Source of the DNA: G965216695 sp965216695
GTDB taxonomy: Bacteria; Pseudomonadota; Gammaproteobacteria; Pseudomonadales; Azotimanducaceae
Reading direction: 5' to 3'
Assembly: GCA_965216695.1 (NCBI GenBank)
Contig: OZ244212.1
Location: forward strand, 4,340,001 to 4,404,000
DNA: 64,000 nucleotides
A program made the position numbers and the translations under genes. This document shows, one piece after another, positions 8,283 through 16,349 of this stretch. Each line of letters opens with the position of its first letter. Position 1 is the stretch's first letter. The notes beneath the pieces are model-generated. The model was not told where the DNA came from, did no database searches, and saw only the letters and a program-made list of their open reading frames with translations.

Positions 8283-9463
8283 TGAGTCGGTTCCTCGTGC
8301 AGCAGAACACCGCCGTCCTGCAGAGTTTGGATCATCGCCGGGGCCATCCCGAGCCAGTCGGAAAGCACGTTGGTATTGTGTTCGCCGCGGTGTGCGGCAC
8401 CGCCGCGCACGCCGCTCGACGCGTGTGAGAAGCGATACGGCGATTGTATTGTGGGGCGTGTACTGCCCGCACGGTCGTCTACGTCAACAATCGCACCGCG
8501 GGAATGAACAGTCGGCTGGGTACCGATCGTCTCCGGGTCGCGTACGCGTCCCCACGCGAGATTGACCTCCGCCAGCGTTTTCTCGATCTCTTCGAACGTT
8601 TCCAGCCCGGCGAAAAAGTCCGTAATGATACGCCGGCGTGTCGCCAGTTTCTGATCGAACGGCATGGTGCCGGTGTCCGGATCCTGCACGCCGAGACGTT
8701 GGGTCAGCAAGCGCCAGAGCCAACGCGCGTCAGCCGAGACGAGAATCGGACCGGCCTTGGTATCGAATATTTCGTTTGGAAGCGGCCCGGTCACCGCGGA
8801 TGCATCGATGTCGAACTGCATCTGGTCGTCGGTGGCCAGCGTGGCGTCCAGCATCGCCATGTCGATGTGCTGGCCGCGCCCGGTTCGGTGCCTGAGGATG
8901 ACCGCAGACAGCAGCGCCACCAGGCCGTGGAGCGATGCGTTGGTGTCTGCCACGCTCAGCGGAAGATCGCGGGGTGGTAAGCCCGACCGCTTGGCGGCGC
9001 GCCCGAGCAATCCGGCTTCTGCGTGAATCACCGGCGCATACGCCCCTTTGTGTGACTCCGGTCCGCCGCTGCCGAAACCGGATATGGAGAGCATGATCAG
9101 CTGGGGATTCTCCCCGCTGAGCGCGTCGTAGCCGAAGCCCAGTCTCGGCATTACGTCAGGTCGGTAGTTTTCGATTACGATGTCCGCCTCGCGCACGAGC
9201 GAGAGAACGAGATCGCGAGCGCCGTGCGCGCGCAGATCGATACAGATGTTGCGTTTACCCGCATTCTGCTGGTGAAAGTAGCCTGGCACGCCGCCCACCA
9301 CGCGCCCCCACAGCCGGGTGATGTCGCCGTCCGGAGGTTCGATCTTGACCACGTCGGCTCCAAGGTCGTTCAGCAGCCGGCCGGCAAATGGCCCTGCGAG
9401 GACCCGGGAAAAATCCAGAACGCGTAAGCCTTCCAGTGGATAGGGCTGGTTCGGGTCACGCAT
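8279..9463 (-). CDS. CaiB/BaiF family (class III) CoA-transferase
   Basis: The 394-residue product starts at 9463, where AGGAGG lies 7-8 bp upstream; an in-frame extension to 9520 is unlikely. LEGLRVLDFSRVLAGPFAGR, GADVVKIEPPDGD and NAGKRNICIDLR are classical class III CoA-transferase motifs. The catalytic Asp is expected in SVADTNASLHG near residue 178. Such enzymes move CoA between acids, as in formyl-CoA:oxalate or carnitine CoA-transferase. It is the first gene of a two-gene operon with the carotenoid oxygenase, overlapping it by 4 bp, so it may activate a carboxylate made or used by that oxygenase (inference). Confidence 0.92.
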   Translation of the reverse strand: MRDPNQPYPLEGLRVLDFSRVLAGPFAGRLLNDLGADVVKIEPPDGDITRLWGRVVGGVPGYFHQQNAGKRNICIDLRAHGARDLVLSLVREADIVIENYRPDVMPRLGFGYDALSGENPQLIMLSISGFGSGGPESHKGAYAPVIHAEAGLLGRAAKRSGLPPRDLPLSVADTNASLHGLVALLSAVILRHRTGRGQHIDMAMLDATLATDDQMQFDIDASAVTGPLPNEIFDTKAGPILVSADARWLWRLLTQRLGVQDPDTGTMPFDQKLATRRRIITDFFAGLETFEEIEKTLAEVNLAWGRVRDPETIGTQPTVHSRGAIVDVDDRAGSTRPTIQSPYRFSHASSGVRGGAAHRGEHNTNVLSDWLGMAPAMIQTLQDGGVLLHEEPTQ

Positions 9464-9582
9464 GGCTATATCCTCCTGTGTCGGCTCCTGACTGCGATTG
9501 CGGGCAGGTGACGGATGCACCGAGCCGGTTGAACCGCAGGAGCGCCGACGTCATCATCGCAGTTTTCGACCGGAAAACGCCA

Positions 9583-10755
9583 ATGTCCGCCATGCCATTT
9601 CACGCTGTCACCAAGCCGGACTACGGCACCGAAGAGTCGGCGATGTCCGCGTATCGGTCGGCGGGCACGGAACGCGCAATGCAATTGGAAAATCGCGGGC
9701 CGCTCCGTTTCACGGCAGCCGGAGCGCTGGATCCGGCTATCGAAGCTGCCTATGCCCGCTATGGGTTCTACGTGTTCGAATCGGTGCTCTCGCCCGCGGA
9801 ACTCGCCGACATCGAGGCTGACCTTGCGCGGATGGTCGAACGGCTGCCGGCGCATCGTGGAGGTACGGTGGACCAAGCTGGTAGGCCCGCGCTTGGGGCG
9901 GATTGCCAAGCGCCGAATGTCATATGGGTAAAACCGCTGTCCGATCCGCTCGGGGGCACGTCCATTGCAAACGGCCGGCACCCTTCCAAAATGTTTGAAC
10001 CGCCGGCACCAGCGGACGCGCCTCGAGAGGTCGTTCAACTGGTGCTCGGCTCGCTGCAGTTCTCGGATGCGTGCTTGCGCCTCTACGGGCACCCGACGCT
10101 CCTTCGCGCGGCGGCGGCGATCAATGGCGATGACTTTACGCCGTTCAACGAAGCGGTGTGGATCAAACATCCGCGACTCGGGGGGTCTGTCGCCTGGCAT
10201 CAGGACGGCTGGACGCATTGGCAGAATCCCGAGCTCGATGAAGGAACGCACGGATTCAATTTTATGGCGCAGTTGTACGGTTGCGATGCGGAGAACGGAC
10301 TCTGGATTGTTCCGGGGTCCCACCGGCTCGGCAAAGTGGACATCGGTGCGATGGTCGAAGCGGCAGGCTGCGATCGGTTGACCGACGCGGTCCCGCTCCT
10401 GTGCAACGCCGGCGATGTCGCTATCTGCAACCGGCAGGCGGTTCACGGCTCCTTTGCCAATACGAGCGACCGGCCACGGGTGACGCTGAACTTTGGCTTC
10501 CACCGGCGAGCATCGGTACTGGGTGTTCGCAGCGGCGGCGTGCACAACAAGGTGACCGAGTACGATGACGCGCGCATTCGGGAACGATCGAAAATGATAA
10601 TGTACGCGATCGACGCGCGCGCTCAGCGTTATCCCGAAGAGCGCGCATTCGAATACGCGCCGCTGAAAGCGCTCAAGGCGTCGCTGCGGTTTGATGCAGC
10701 CGCGCGGGGCGCGTATCAAAGATTACAACCTGCTGGATCTGGGGATCTGACATGA
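9583..10755 (+). CDS. Phytanoyl-CoA dioxygenase (PhyH) family protein
   Basis: Starting from ATG 9583 gives 390 residues; the open frame reaches back to 9388 but overlaps the CoA-transferase operon start, so I reject that extension. The Fe(II)/2-oxoglutarate oxygenase core shows AWHQDGWTHW (HxD iron motif) and, about 85 residues later, AVHGSFANTSDRPRVTLNFG with the distal His and the Arg that binds 2-oxoglutarate. The family hydroxylates lipids, osmolytes or small acids. The start has no strong ribosome site. The stop overlaps the next ATG by 4 bp (ATGA), so it is coupled to the phasin-like/hemerythrin gene. Confidence 0.87.
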   Translation: MSAMPFHAVTKPDYGTEESAMSAYRSAGTERAMQLENRGPLRFTAAGALDPAIEAAYARYGFYVFESVLSPAELADIEADLARMVERLPAHRGGTVDQAGRPALGADCQAPNVIWVKPLSDPLGGTSIANGRHPSKMFEPPAPADAPREVVQLVLGSLQFSDACLRLYGHPTLLRAAAAINGDDFTPFNEAVWIKHPRLGGSVAWHQDGWTHWQNPELDEGTHGFNFMAQLYGCDAENGLWIVPGSHRLGKVDIGAMVEAAGCDRLTDAVPLLCNAGDVAICNRQAVHGSFANTSDRPRVTLNFGFHRRASVLGVRSGGVHNKVTEYDDARIRERSKMIMYAIDARAQRYPEERAFEYAPLKALKASLRFDAAARGAYQRLQPAGSGDLT

Positions 10756-11651
10756 CAGACAAGGTGATCGAAGCGGCCGGGGAGATGCCGTTTCTGTCCG
10801 CGCGTGAGGCCGTGGATGGTTTCAATACGTTGAATGCCTATTGGGAGCGCGTGTTCCAGATCGCTGCCGATCAGGCGCGATTTGCGATGGAAGACGGGAT
10901 GACGACGGTTGCGGCCATCGCGAAGTCCGCTTCGCCATTGGATGTGGCGCGCGAACACGTCGCGCGTAGGGCCGAACACATCGGTATGGGCGTGCAACAG
11001 ATGCTCGAAGTCAATCGTGATGTGGGTGAGCGGCTCGTCGATTGGCATCGCGTGCTCTGGTCACCGTGGGCTGCCACTCGGGAGTCCGGCGCGCCGGACT
11101 CCGTAGATGCTGATGCGATTCTCGCGAGGCTGCACAGAGACCACGGGCGCATGGACCAGGTGGCAGGGTTCCTCGAACGTTCTGCGACGCCGGGTGCTGA
11201 ACTACCGGCTGGAACGATGGATGTACTCGCGAGCGCGGCGGACTACGTGGCCGAGTATCCGGATACGATTCACCATCCACTGGAAGATCGCATCTTCGAC
11301 TTGGTGCGGGCCCTTTGCGGGGATGCGCCTGAGATCGTTTCGGTACTGGACGCAACCGCATCAGCACATGTGGCGCTAACGTCGGCAACGGAAAAACTGC
11401 GTGCTGTACTCGATCCTGCTGCCTCAGAGATGTCCGAACCTTTGGCGGAAGCGATCCGCGGTTACGTCGCGCTGCAGCGCGAGCATATGCGATTTGAAGA
11501 GGAACAGTTGTTCCCGATAGCGGCCGACTACCTGCATCGGATTCCGCTGGCGGACCTGGAAGAGGCGTTGGGATTCTCCGAGGATTCGCTGTTCGATCAC
11601 CGCTTGCCCCGATATGACGACCTGTACCGCCACGTAACCGGCCAGTTGTAG
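10752..11651 (+). CDS. Hemerythrin-domain protein with phasin-like N-terminus
   Basis: A 299-residue protein of two parts. Residues 12-105 are helical and amphipathic, reading like a phasin (polyhydroxyalkanoate-granule) domain. Examples are NAYWERVFQIAADQARF and AREHVARRAEHIGMGVQQML. Residues 120-262 look like a hemerythrin/HHE four-helix domain with candidate di-iron ligands: LHRDHGRMD (His128, His131), IHHPLEDRI (His174/175, Glu178), His206 and REHMRFEEEQLFP (His245, Glu249-251). Hemerythrins bind O2 or sense oxygen and iron. The combination is unusual. Coupling to the upstream Fe-dependent dioxygenase by a 4-bp overlap suggests an oxygen- or iron-linked role (inference). The phasin call rests on pattern alone. 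Confidence 0.72.
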   Translation: MTDKVIEAAGEMPFLSAREAVDGFNTLNAYWERVFQIAADQARFAMEDGMTTVAAIAKSASPLDVAREHVARRAEHIGMGVQQMLEVNRDVGERLVDWHRVLWSPWAATRESGAPDSVDADAILARLHRDHGRMDQVAGFLERSATPGAELPAGTMDVLASAADYVAEYPDTIHHPLEDRIFDLVRALCGDAPEIVSVLDATASAHVALTSATEKLRAVLDPAASEMSEPLAEAIRGYVALQREHMRFEEEQLFPIAADYLHRIPLADLEEALGFSEDSLFDHRLPRYDDLYRHVTGQL

Positions 11652-11674
11652 CGCTCGAGCGGCTGAACAACGCC

Positions 11675-12163
11675 GTGCGCCCGATCGTTGAACTCCGCGG
11701 CGCACGGATCCCTTACATCGGCTGGATCGCGCATCATTACTGGCTGGTCGCGCGGCCCGGTGCTCGCGCGGAAGAGGCAGAGCGGTGGGAGGTCTGGCAG
11801 CAACCGGGCCTTTGCACCCGCAGTCGAGGCCACCTGCACGTGAATCTGCGCGGGCCTGCCGCCGGAGTCGGGTGGGGGGGCAGCTGGGTTGAACATCGTT
11901 TCCACAGCGATCACTCCCGGGTACTGATTGATCGCCTGCGGCAATCGTTCGGCGACTATCCCTGGTGTGACCGGTACAGGTACTGGCCGGGTCCCAACAG
12001 CAACACATATGTTCAGTGGGTGCTGGGGTCGATCCACAAACTCCCGTGGCAGGCGATCGGTCGAGCGTACGGCTGTAGGGCCGCCGGCCTCAGGTTGGAC
12101 GCCGGGCAAAAAGGGCGATTGCCGTCAGAAGCAGATATCCGCCAACGATCGCGGCGGCATTGA
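11675..12163 (+). CDS. DUF3750 family protein
   Basis: A 162-residue protein from a GTG at 11675, 23 bp after the hemerythrin gene. The central YRYWPGPNSNTYVQWV is the hallmark of DUF3750 proteins, preceded by HHYWLVARPG and a region resembling family N-termini. DUF3750 is uncharacterised; the conserved WPGPNSNT with nearby Cys, His and Tyr suggests an enzyme of NlpC/transglutaminase-like design, which I cannot prove. The last ~74 bp overlap the 3' end of the convergent GT87 gene, so the true C-terminus may be less constrained. The GTG start has no strong ribosome site. Confidence 0.7.
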   Translation: MRPIVELRGARIPYIGWIAHHYWLVARPGARAEEAERWEVWQQPGLCTRSRGHLHVNLRGPAAGVGWGGSWVEHRFHSDHSRVLIDRLRQSFGDYPWCDRYRYWPGPNSNTYVQWVLGSIHKLPWQAIGRAYGCRAAGLRLDAGQKGRLPSEADIRQRSRRH

Positions 12164-13322
12164 ACAGTGTTATTGCCTGCCACTCCCAGCCTTCGCTCCC
12201 GAACAGACGGGCGCCATTGGCGGTGGCGAGATAGTTCATCAGCACGGCGGTGAAAACCAGCAGCAGCGCAAACCGTACGGGAGTAGCGATCGTCGTCCAT
12301 ACGCCGGTAATCGATGCCACCGCACTCGTGAGGGGTAGGATCAGCAGCAACGCGTCATACGACGGATGATAATAAAAGGACGCGATCATCAGACAGCCGA
12401 GTGCAGCGGCCAGACCCGCAGCGTCCTTTTCGTCATCGTGCACCGCAAGTTTCGTCAGCGCCGCGAGTCCGGGTAGAAGCAGTACGAAGGCGGCGAGCAG
12501 CTGCTGATTGGTACTCAGTTGCCACGGTGCGATTTGGGAAAGGAGATAGATGGCGTCAATACGGTACGCGTCACCGGTCAGTGGCGCGGCGTCTACCGAA
12601 AGGTGCGCGAGCGCCCCATTCCAGACTGCTGCCGGGTCGTGACCGGACTGCACGAGGTAGAGCATCGGTACTGCGGCAGCGAGACCAATCAGCACGCAGC
12701 CCACGGCAAACGCGCGATACTGGCGCCGTGCAAGTACCACGAGCAGCAGCGGAACAGCAAAGGTGGGTTTGATGCTTGCGAGCAACAATCCGAACCCGGC
12801 AATACCGGGAGCGGATTTACCGTAGTGCAGTGCGAGCAGACAGCCCGCGAGTACCTGCAGCGTAACCTGGCCGCTCAGCAGGTTGGTTTGTCCTGGCCAA
12901 GAGAGAACGACAAACGCAGCAAAGCCGAACGTCCACAGCGCGATGTCGCGGAATCGGTGAATGCCTCCGACACCGCGTGCTATGAAAAGCACGAGAACCA
13001 GCATCAGCGCCATGTACAAACGGGTGGCGTCGGCTGGATCCATTGCCGATAGCGGTGCATGCAACAGGATCGAGACAGGCGAAAGCGGGAGCTGCTTCGC
13101 GGGAAACGTCTGGGAATACGTGTCGGAATCGTATGGGCTGATTCCCTGCAGCAGGGCCACCCCGGGATAGTAGACGACGTCGTAGAACTCGCTGAATTCG
13201 AATCCGCGACTTTCGGGTTGTCCGGGGTGCAGGGGTACGTCGCTTGCGCGCGTCGCGACCAACACCGCCGCGCTCAGAAACGCGACCATTGCGAGCAATG
13301 CTGCGGCTCGACGAAGCGTCAT
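12090..13322 (-). CDS. GT87-type membrane glycosyltransferase (DUF2029)
   Basis: A 410-residue polytopic membrane protein. An N-terminal membrane segment (AALLAMVAFLSAAVLVAT) is followed by a periplasmic loop containing DVVYYPGVALLQGISPYD, the acidic/aromatic loop that GT87/DUF2029 mannosyltransferases share, and then by about ten hydrophobic segments. Family members use polyprenyl-phosphate sugars to extend lipid-linked glycans. A second paralogue is at 36879-38117. It reads away from the kinase-like gene at 13738 across a 415-bp gap. Acceptor and sugar are unknown. Confidence 0.8.
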   Translation of the reverse strand: MTLRRAAALLAMVAFLSAAVLVATRASDVPLHPGQPESRGFEFSEFYDVVYYPGVALLQGISPYDSDTYSQTFPAKQLPLSPVSILLHAPLSAMDPADATRLYMALMLVLVLFIARGVGGIHRFRDIALWTFGFAAFVVLSWPGQTNLLSGQVTLQVLAGCLLALHYGKSAPGIAGFGLLLASIKPTFAVPLLLVVLARRQYRAFAVGCVLIGLAAAVPMLYLVQSGHDPAAVWNGALAHLSVDAAPLTGDAYRIDAIYLLSQIAPWQLSTNQQLLAAFVLLLPGLAALTKLAVHDDEKDAAGLAAALGCLMIASFYYHPSYDALLLILPLTSAVASITGVWTTIATPVRFALLLVFTAVLMNYLATANGARLFGSEGWEWQAITLFNAAAIVGGYLLLTAIALFARRPT

Positions 13323-13737
13323 TAGAGACCAGTCCGTCTACGTGTCAGCTCGCGTGTCGGTTTGCACCAGCGCTCACTCTGGTCGCTGGTCCATACCCTG
13401 CAGGTAGGTTCGTCCCTCATGGCTATTCCGTTGTATTTGTTGTTATTGCTCTACGCGCCGATATCTCGACTCTAACAGCTGTACTCGTGCGGGACGGGTG
13501 CAAACGTGAGCGGTTTTCCATCGTTTCGTTAGCGTTTTGTATTGTCCGGCCAGCTATCGTGACAACCTCTTTGCATCCTGTTTGCGCGCACGAATGCATG
13601 GATACGGTACACTTTCGTCAATCCCTCAACGTGACGCGTCGCACCTGTGAAGCTGGAAATTGTGGAGTACGTAATGCTGCGCGAACGTGCGCTCGCTCGG
13701 AACCGGAGCGCGAAGACCGCGAACCGGGCGGATTGAG
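13323..13737. other. Divergent intergenic region, 415 bp
   Basis: This gap separates the start of the minus-strand GT87 gene from the plus-strand kinase-like gene and so must carry both promoters. I see a 7-bp inverted repeat, ACCAGCG at 13366-13372 with CGCTGGT at 13384-13390, close to the GT87 start, which could be an operator. The middle (13420-13460) is locally T-rich. No convincing sigma-70 boxes, ribosome-linked small ORF or RNA gene could be supported. Confidence 0.45.
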
Positions 13738-14670
13738 ATGAGCAGCATTCAGCAAGCCTGTGAAACGGGTTCGGTCGGGGCGGTGGAACCCGTGACGCGT
13801 CTACCCGAACAGATTGCCGACTCGGAAGAACTTCACGTTTTCGTCGCCGATGGCGCCGTCGACGCACTGTTGAAGTGCCGGGACGTAACGCAACGCAATT
13901 GGTCACGTGTAGCCAACGGAACGGTGGAGGCGTCCGGCGTCGTCACGCAGGTATTCATAAAGCAGTTCCTCGATGTCCGAGGTAAGGCACATCGCAAGCA
14001 TTTTGCTTCCGAACTCGAAGCGATTGACGTTGCCCATGACCTGTTCGGAGACCTCGTCGAAGTCGTACGCCCTTGCGGCGTTTCCGAAGATCGACTGGTT
14101 CTGGTTTACCCATACCGAGACATGGTCACGCTCGACGAGTTGGTTCGCGCGCCGTCAGGCATAGACGTCCGCGCGAGCAGCGACGCGGTGCTCGCGTTGC
14201 TGGAGCGCGTTCTGGAGCGCCTTGCCGAGCGTCAGCGCAGTAATGGTTCGGTTCCGAATTTCCACGGCATAGATGTGCGCAACATTGGTTTGAAGAAACG
14301 CGCGGGAAATCCGACGCTGGTCGAGCCCGCTTATCTGTTCGATCTGGGTAGCTGCGTAACCGGGCCATATGGGTTGAGCGCGGCGAAGTATCTCGTGAGT
14401 ATTGCGTTGCTGAACTGGGGTAGGCCGCTCTCGCGCTTTGTGCGCGGTCCGGATATGCGGCTCCTGAACAAAGCGCTCAATCAGTTGCAGGCTCATGCGA
14501 CGCAAGCCGACGTACTGGATTACCTGCACGCTGAGTATCAGCTGCGGCTTGACGAAGTGCGCTCATCGTCGGCGCTGTTGCGCGGGCTCAAGAAACTAGC
14601 GCTGCATTCCGTTGGCCGGCGCTACGTCGCTCGCGTGTCTAACGCGGTTCAGGACGTGTACGGCGCCTGA
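13738..14670 (+). CDS. Kinase-fold protein of unknown substrate
   Basis: 310 residues; not assigned to a named family. The layout follows the protein-kinase/LPS-kinase fold: VFIKQF with Lys75 (beta-3), SELEA with Glu92 or Glu94 (helix C), LVYPYRDMVTLDEL (hinge), FHGIDVRNIGL (catalytic loop, Asp179 and Asn182) and YLFDLGS (metal-binding DFG-like, Asp202). The canonical HxD is HGID here. Similar small kinases (Kdo kinase, WaaP type) phosphorylate lipid A or LPS sugars. The divergent GT87 neighbour supports an envelope-sugar role (inference). The start ATG at 13738 follows a GA-rich stretch; an upstream in-frame start at 13687 is possible. Confidence 0.55.
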   Translation: MSSIQQACETGSVGAVEPVTRLPEQIADSEELHVFVADGAVDALLKCRDVTQRNWSRVANGTVEASGVVTQVFIKQFLDVRGKAHRKHFASELEAIDVAHDLFGDLVEVVRPCGVSEDRLVLVYPYRDMVTLDELVRAPSGIDVRASSDAVLALLERVLERLAERQRSNGSVPNFHGIDVRNIGLKKRAGNPTLVEPAYLFDLGSCVTGPYGLSAAKYLVSIALLNWGRPLSRFVRGPDMRLLNKALNQLQAHATQADVLDYLHAEYQLRLDEVRSSSALLRGLKKLALHSVGRRYVARVSNAVQDVYGA

Positions 14671-14678
14671 GTAGGCCG

Positions 14679-15341
14679 TCAGAGCGTACGGTCGTACCCA
14701 AGTGCGGGAAAGAAGTCCCCGCGACCTTCAGGTGTCAGATCCAGCAGGTTCCACAGCGGAAAGAGTGCGTCGACATGCCGCGGATGCCACGGCGACGGAT
14801 GGAAGAACATCTCAGAGCTCCAGAACCGAACAATGGACTCATCGGTGCGCTGAAAGACGTTGCAGATTGGAAACTGGCTGCCTTCAAGATCTTCCGTCGA
14901 GAGGTCGCGGGCGTACGTGTTGTCGTGTGCAGAGACCAACCGGGCGTTGCTCCAGCCCCGCTCTGTCGCGATCCGCTCGAAGCGCGCGATTGGTGCGCGG
15001 GCCACTACCGCAAATGCCGTCCGCTGTTCAAGATGCGGTACCGTGCCGTCGAGACTGTCCATGAACGCCGTGCACATCGGGCATGGCTGCTGTGCATCGG
15101 GACCCATCATGAAACTGTAGACGATCAGCGTGCCGTGATTGCCGAATAGATCGGACAGTGTTACCGGACCCTCTGTGCTCTGGAAGACGTAGTTGTCCAC
15201 GCTTGGCCCTAGCGGCAGGCTCCGACGCATCTCGGCCACGCGTTCGGTCGCAGCTCTGAGATCCATTTCGGCCTGAAGCAGTTCGTTGCGGGCCGCTCGG
15301 TATGCGCTGGATTCTCCGTCGAGTTCGTTCGCTGTAGGCAT
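14679..15341 (-). CDS. DUF899 thioredoxin-like protein
   Basis: 220 residues from the ATG at 15341. The N-terminus is helical (LLQAEMDLRAATERVAEMRR). It leads into LSDLFGNHGTLIVYSFMMGP and the PCPMCTAFMDSLDG motif characteristic of the DUF899 thioredoxin-fold family, with a CPMC redox pair. The C-terminal part has the family WHPRHVDALFPLWNLLDLTPEGRG-type segment. Function is unproven; a peroxiredoxin- or thiol-linked reaction is likely. It ends 8 bp from the convergent kinase-like gene and lies 61 bp downstream of the YeeE pair, on the same strand. Confidence 0.85.
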   Translation of the reverse strand: MPTANELDGESSAYRAARNELLQAEMDLRAATERVAEMRRSLPLGPSVDNYVFQSTEGPVTLSDLFGNHGTLIVYSFMMGPDAQQPCPMCTAFMDSLDGTVPHLEQRTAFAVVARAPIARFERIATERGWSNARLVSAHDNTYARDLSTEDLEGSQFPICNVFQRTDESIVRFWSSEMFFHPSPWHPRHVDALFPLWNLLDLTPEGRGDFFPALGYDRTL

Positions 15342-15402
15342 CGCTGAGGTCCTGTTCGTCTTGGCGTCGATGTTAGACGCGTAATCCGTCGTGGAACCGA
15401 CA

Positions 15403-15846
15403 TTATCCGTCGACCGGCGTGCCCATCGTCCGCTGCTTGACCGCGCCGTACAGCGTGAACGCATACTGGCCCGCAACGAAGGCCGCAAGGAAAACCAGCG
15501 CTCGGGGATCCAACATCATTGCTCCGACGAGCGCTGGTCCGGGACAGTAACCGCCGAGCGCCCAGCCGATCCCGAAGAGGGTTGCGCCGGCAACCAGCGG
15601 TGTATCAATGACGCGGTTGGTCGGCGTATGGAACGCTGAATCCAATAACGGCGTGTTGCGGCGGTTGGCAAGGCGGTAGCCCACTGACGTCACCGCCACG
15701 GCTGCGCCCATCACGCCGAGCAGCGCAGGGTTCCAATGTTCGTTCAGGGTGAGAAAGGCCTTTACGACCTCGGGGTCGGTCATGCCCGAGATGACCAGCC
15801 CGGCGCCGAACAGTATCCCTGCGAGCAGTGCTGAGACGATGGTCAC
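15403..15846 (-). CDS. YeeE/YedE-like half transporter (DUF6691)
   Basis: 147 residues from a GTG at 15844-15846 that overlaps the upstream stop (GTGA). Membrane segments are evident (ALLAGILFGAGLVISGM, LLGVMGAAVAVTSV, ATLFGIGWALGGYCPGPALVG, ALVFLAAFVAGQYAF). GGYCPGPALVG is the conserved Cys motif of the second half of YeeE thiosulfate importers. Split YeeE pairs (PmpA/PmpB-like) are thought to carry reduced sulfur species such as thiosulfate or sulfide/persulfide. It follows the other half immediately, so both are one operon with the DUF899 gene. Confidence 0.88.
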   Translation of the reverse strand: MTIVSALLAGILFGAGLVISGMTDPEVVKAFLTLNEHWNPALLGVMGAAVAVTSVGYRLANRRNTPLLDSAFHTPTNRVIDTPLVAGATLFGIGWALGGYCPGPALVGAMMLDPRALVFLAAFVAGQYAFTLYGAVKQRTMGTPVDG

Positions 15847-16241
15847 GACGCCACCACAGTGGCCGTGACGATTCCGACCAGCAGGAAGACGGCGGTTGCA
15901 ACGATGGAGCGCGGCGACAATCTGGAGACGCCGCAAACGCCGTGACCGCTGGTGCAACCGCTGCCGAGCCGCGTGCCGAAACCCACGAGCAGTCCGGCCG
16001 CGCACAGTAGCGCCAGATTCTGATCAGCAAGCGACCCGGACGGCTGCAGGCCGGTAAGTGCATGAGCGAACCATCCACCGGCGCCAAGACCCACTACGAA
16101 TGCCAATGGCCACCGCGCGCTGGTCGGGGCTGCCAGCACCTGCCCGGCGATGCCGCTGATTCCGGCGATGCGACCGAGTGCCAGGTAGAGCCAAACGGCC
16201 GCGATACCGATCAAGAATCCGCCTGTCAGAGCATTGGTCAT
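15843..16241 (-). CDS. YeeE/YedE-like half transporter, first half
   Basis: 132 residues from the ATG at 16241, which has AAGGAG 5-6 bp upstream; an in-frame extension to 16367 runs over the upstream region and is unlikely. Segments GGFLIGIAAVWLYLAL, WPLAFVVGLGAGGWF, LALLCAAGLLVGFGTRLGSG and SIVATAVFLLVGIVTATVV form a four-helix half of the YeeE fold. GSGCTSGHGVCG is the conserved Cys motif. It is coupled to the second half by a 4-bp overlap. Reduced-sulfur import is inferred from the family; no sulfur oxidation gene sits beside it here. Confidence 0.88.
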   Translation of the reverse strand: MTNALTGGFLIGIAAVWLYLALGRIAGISGIAGQVLAAPTSARWPLAFVVGLGAGGWFAHALTGLQPSGSLADQNLALLCAAGLLVGFGTRLGSGCTSGHGVCGVSRLSPRSIVATAVFLLVGIVTATVVAS

Positions 16242-16349
16242 CGATTCTCCTTGGCTCCGCTCGTTGGTTTGAAACGATTCTAGCGTACCGCTCGGGTACC
16301 AGGGACACACCTGCTTGAATGCCGCTCGTCGGTCGCGGATAGTTACGCT

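Noticed and set aside
9466..10719. 417-residue antisense frame opposite the PhyH gene
   Set aside because: No family pattern, and composition is Arg/His-rich as expected for a shadow frame.
13366..13390. ACCAGCG/CGCTGGT inverted repeat as an operator
   Set aside because: Seven-base arms occur by chance in such DNA, and no regulator gene is adjacent; kept only as a note in the intergenic entry.
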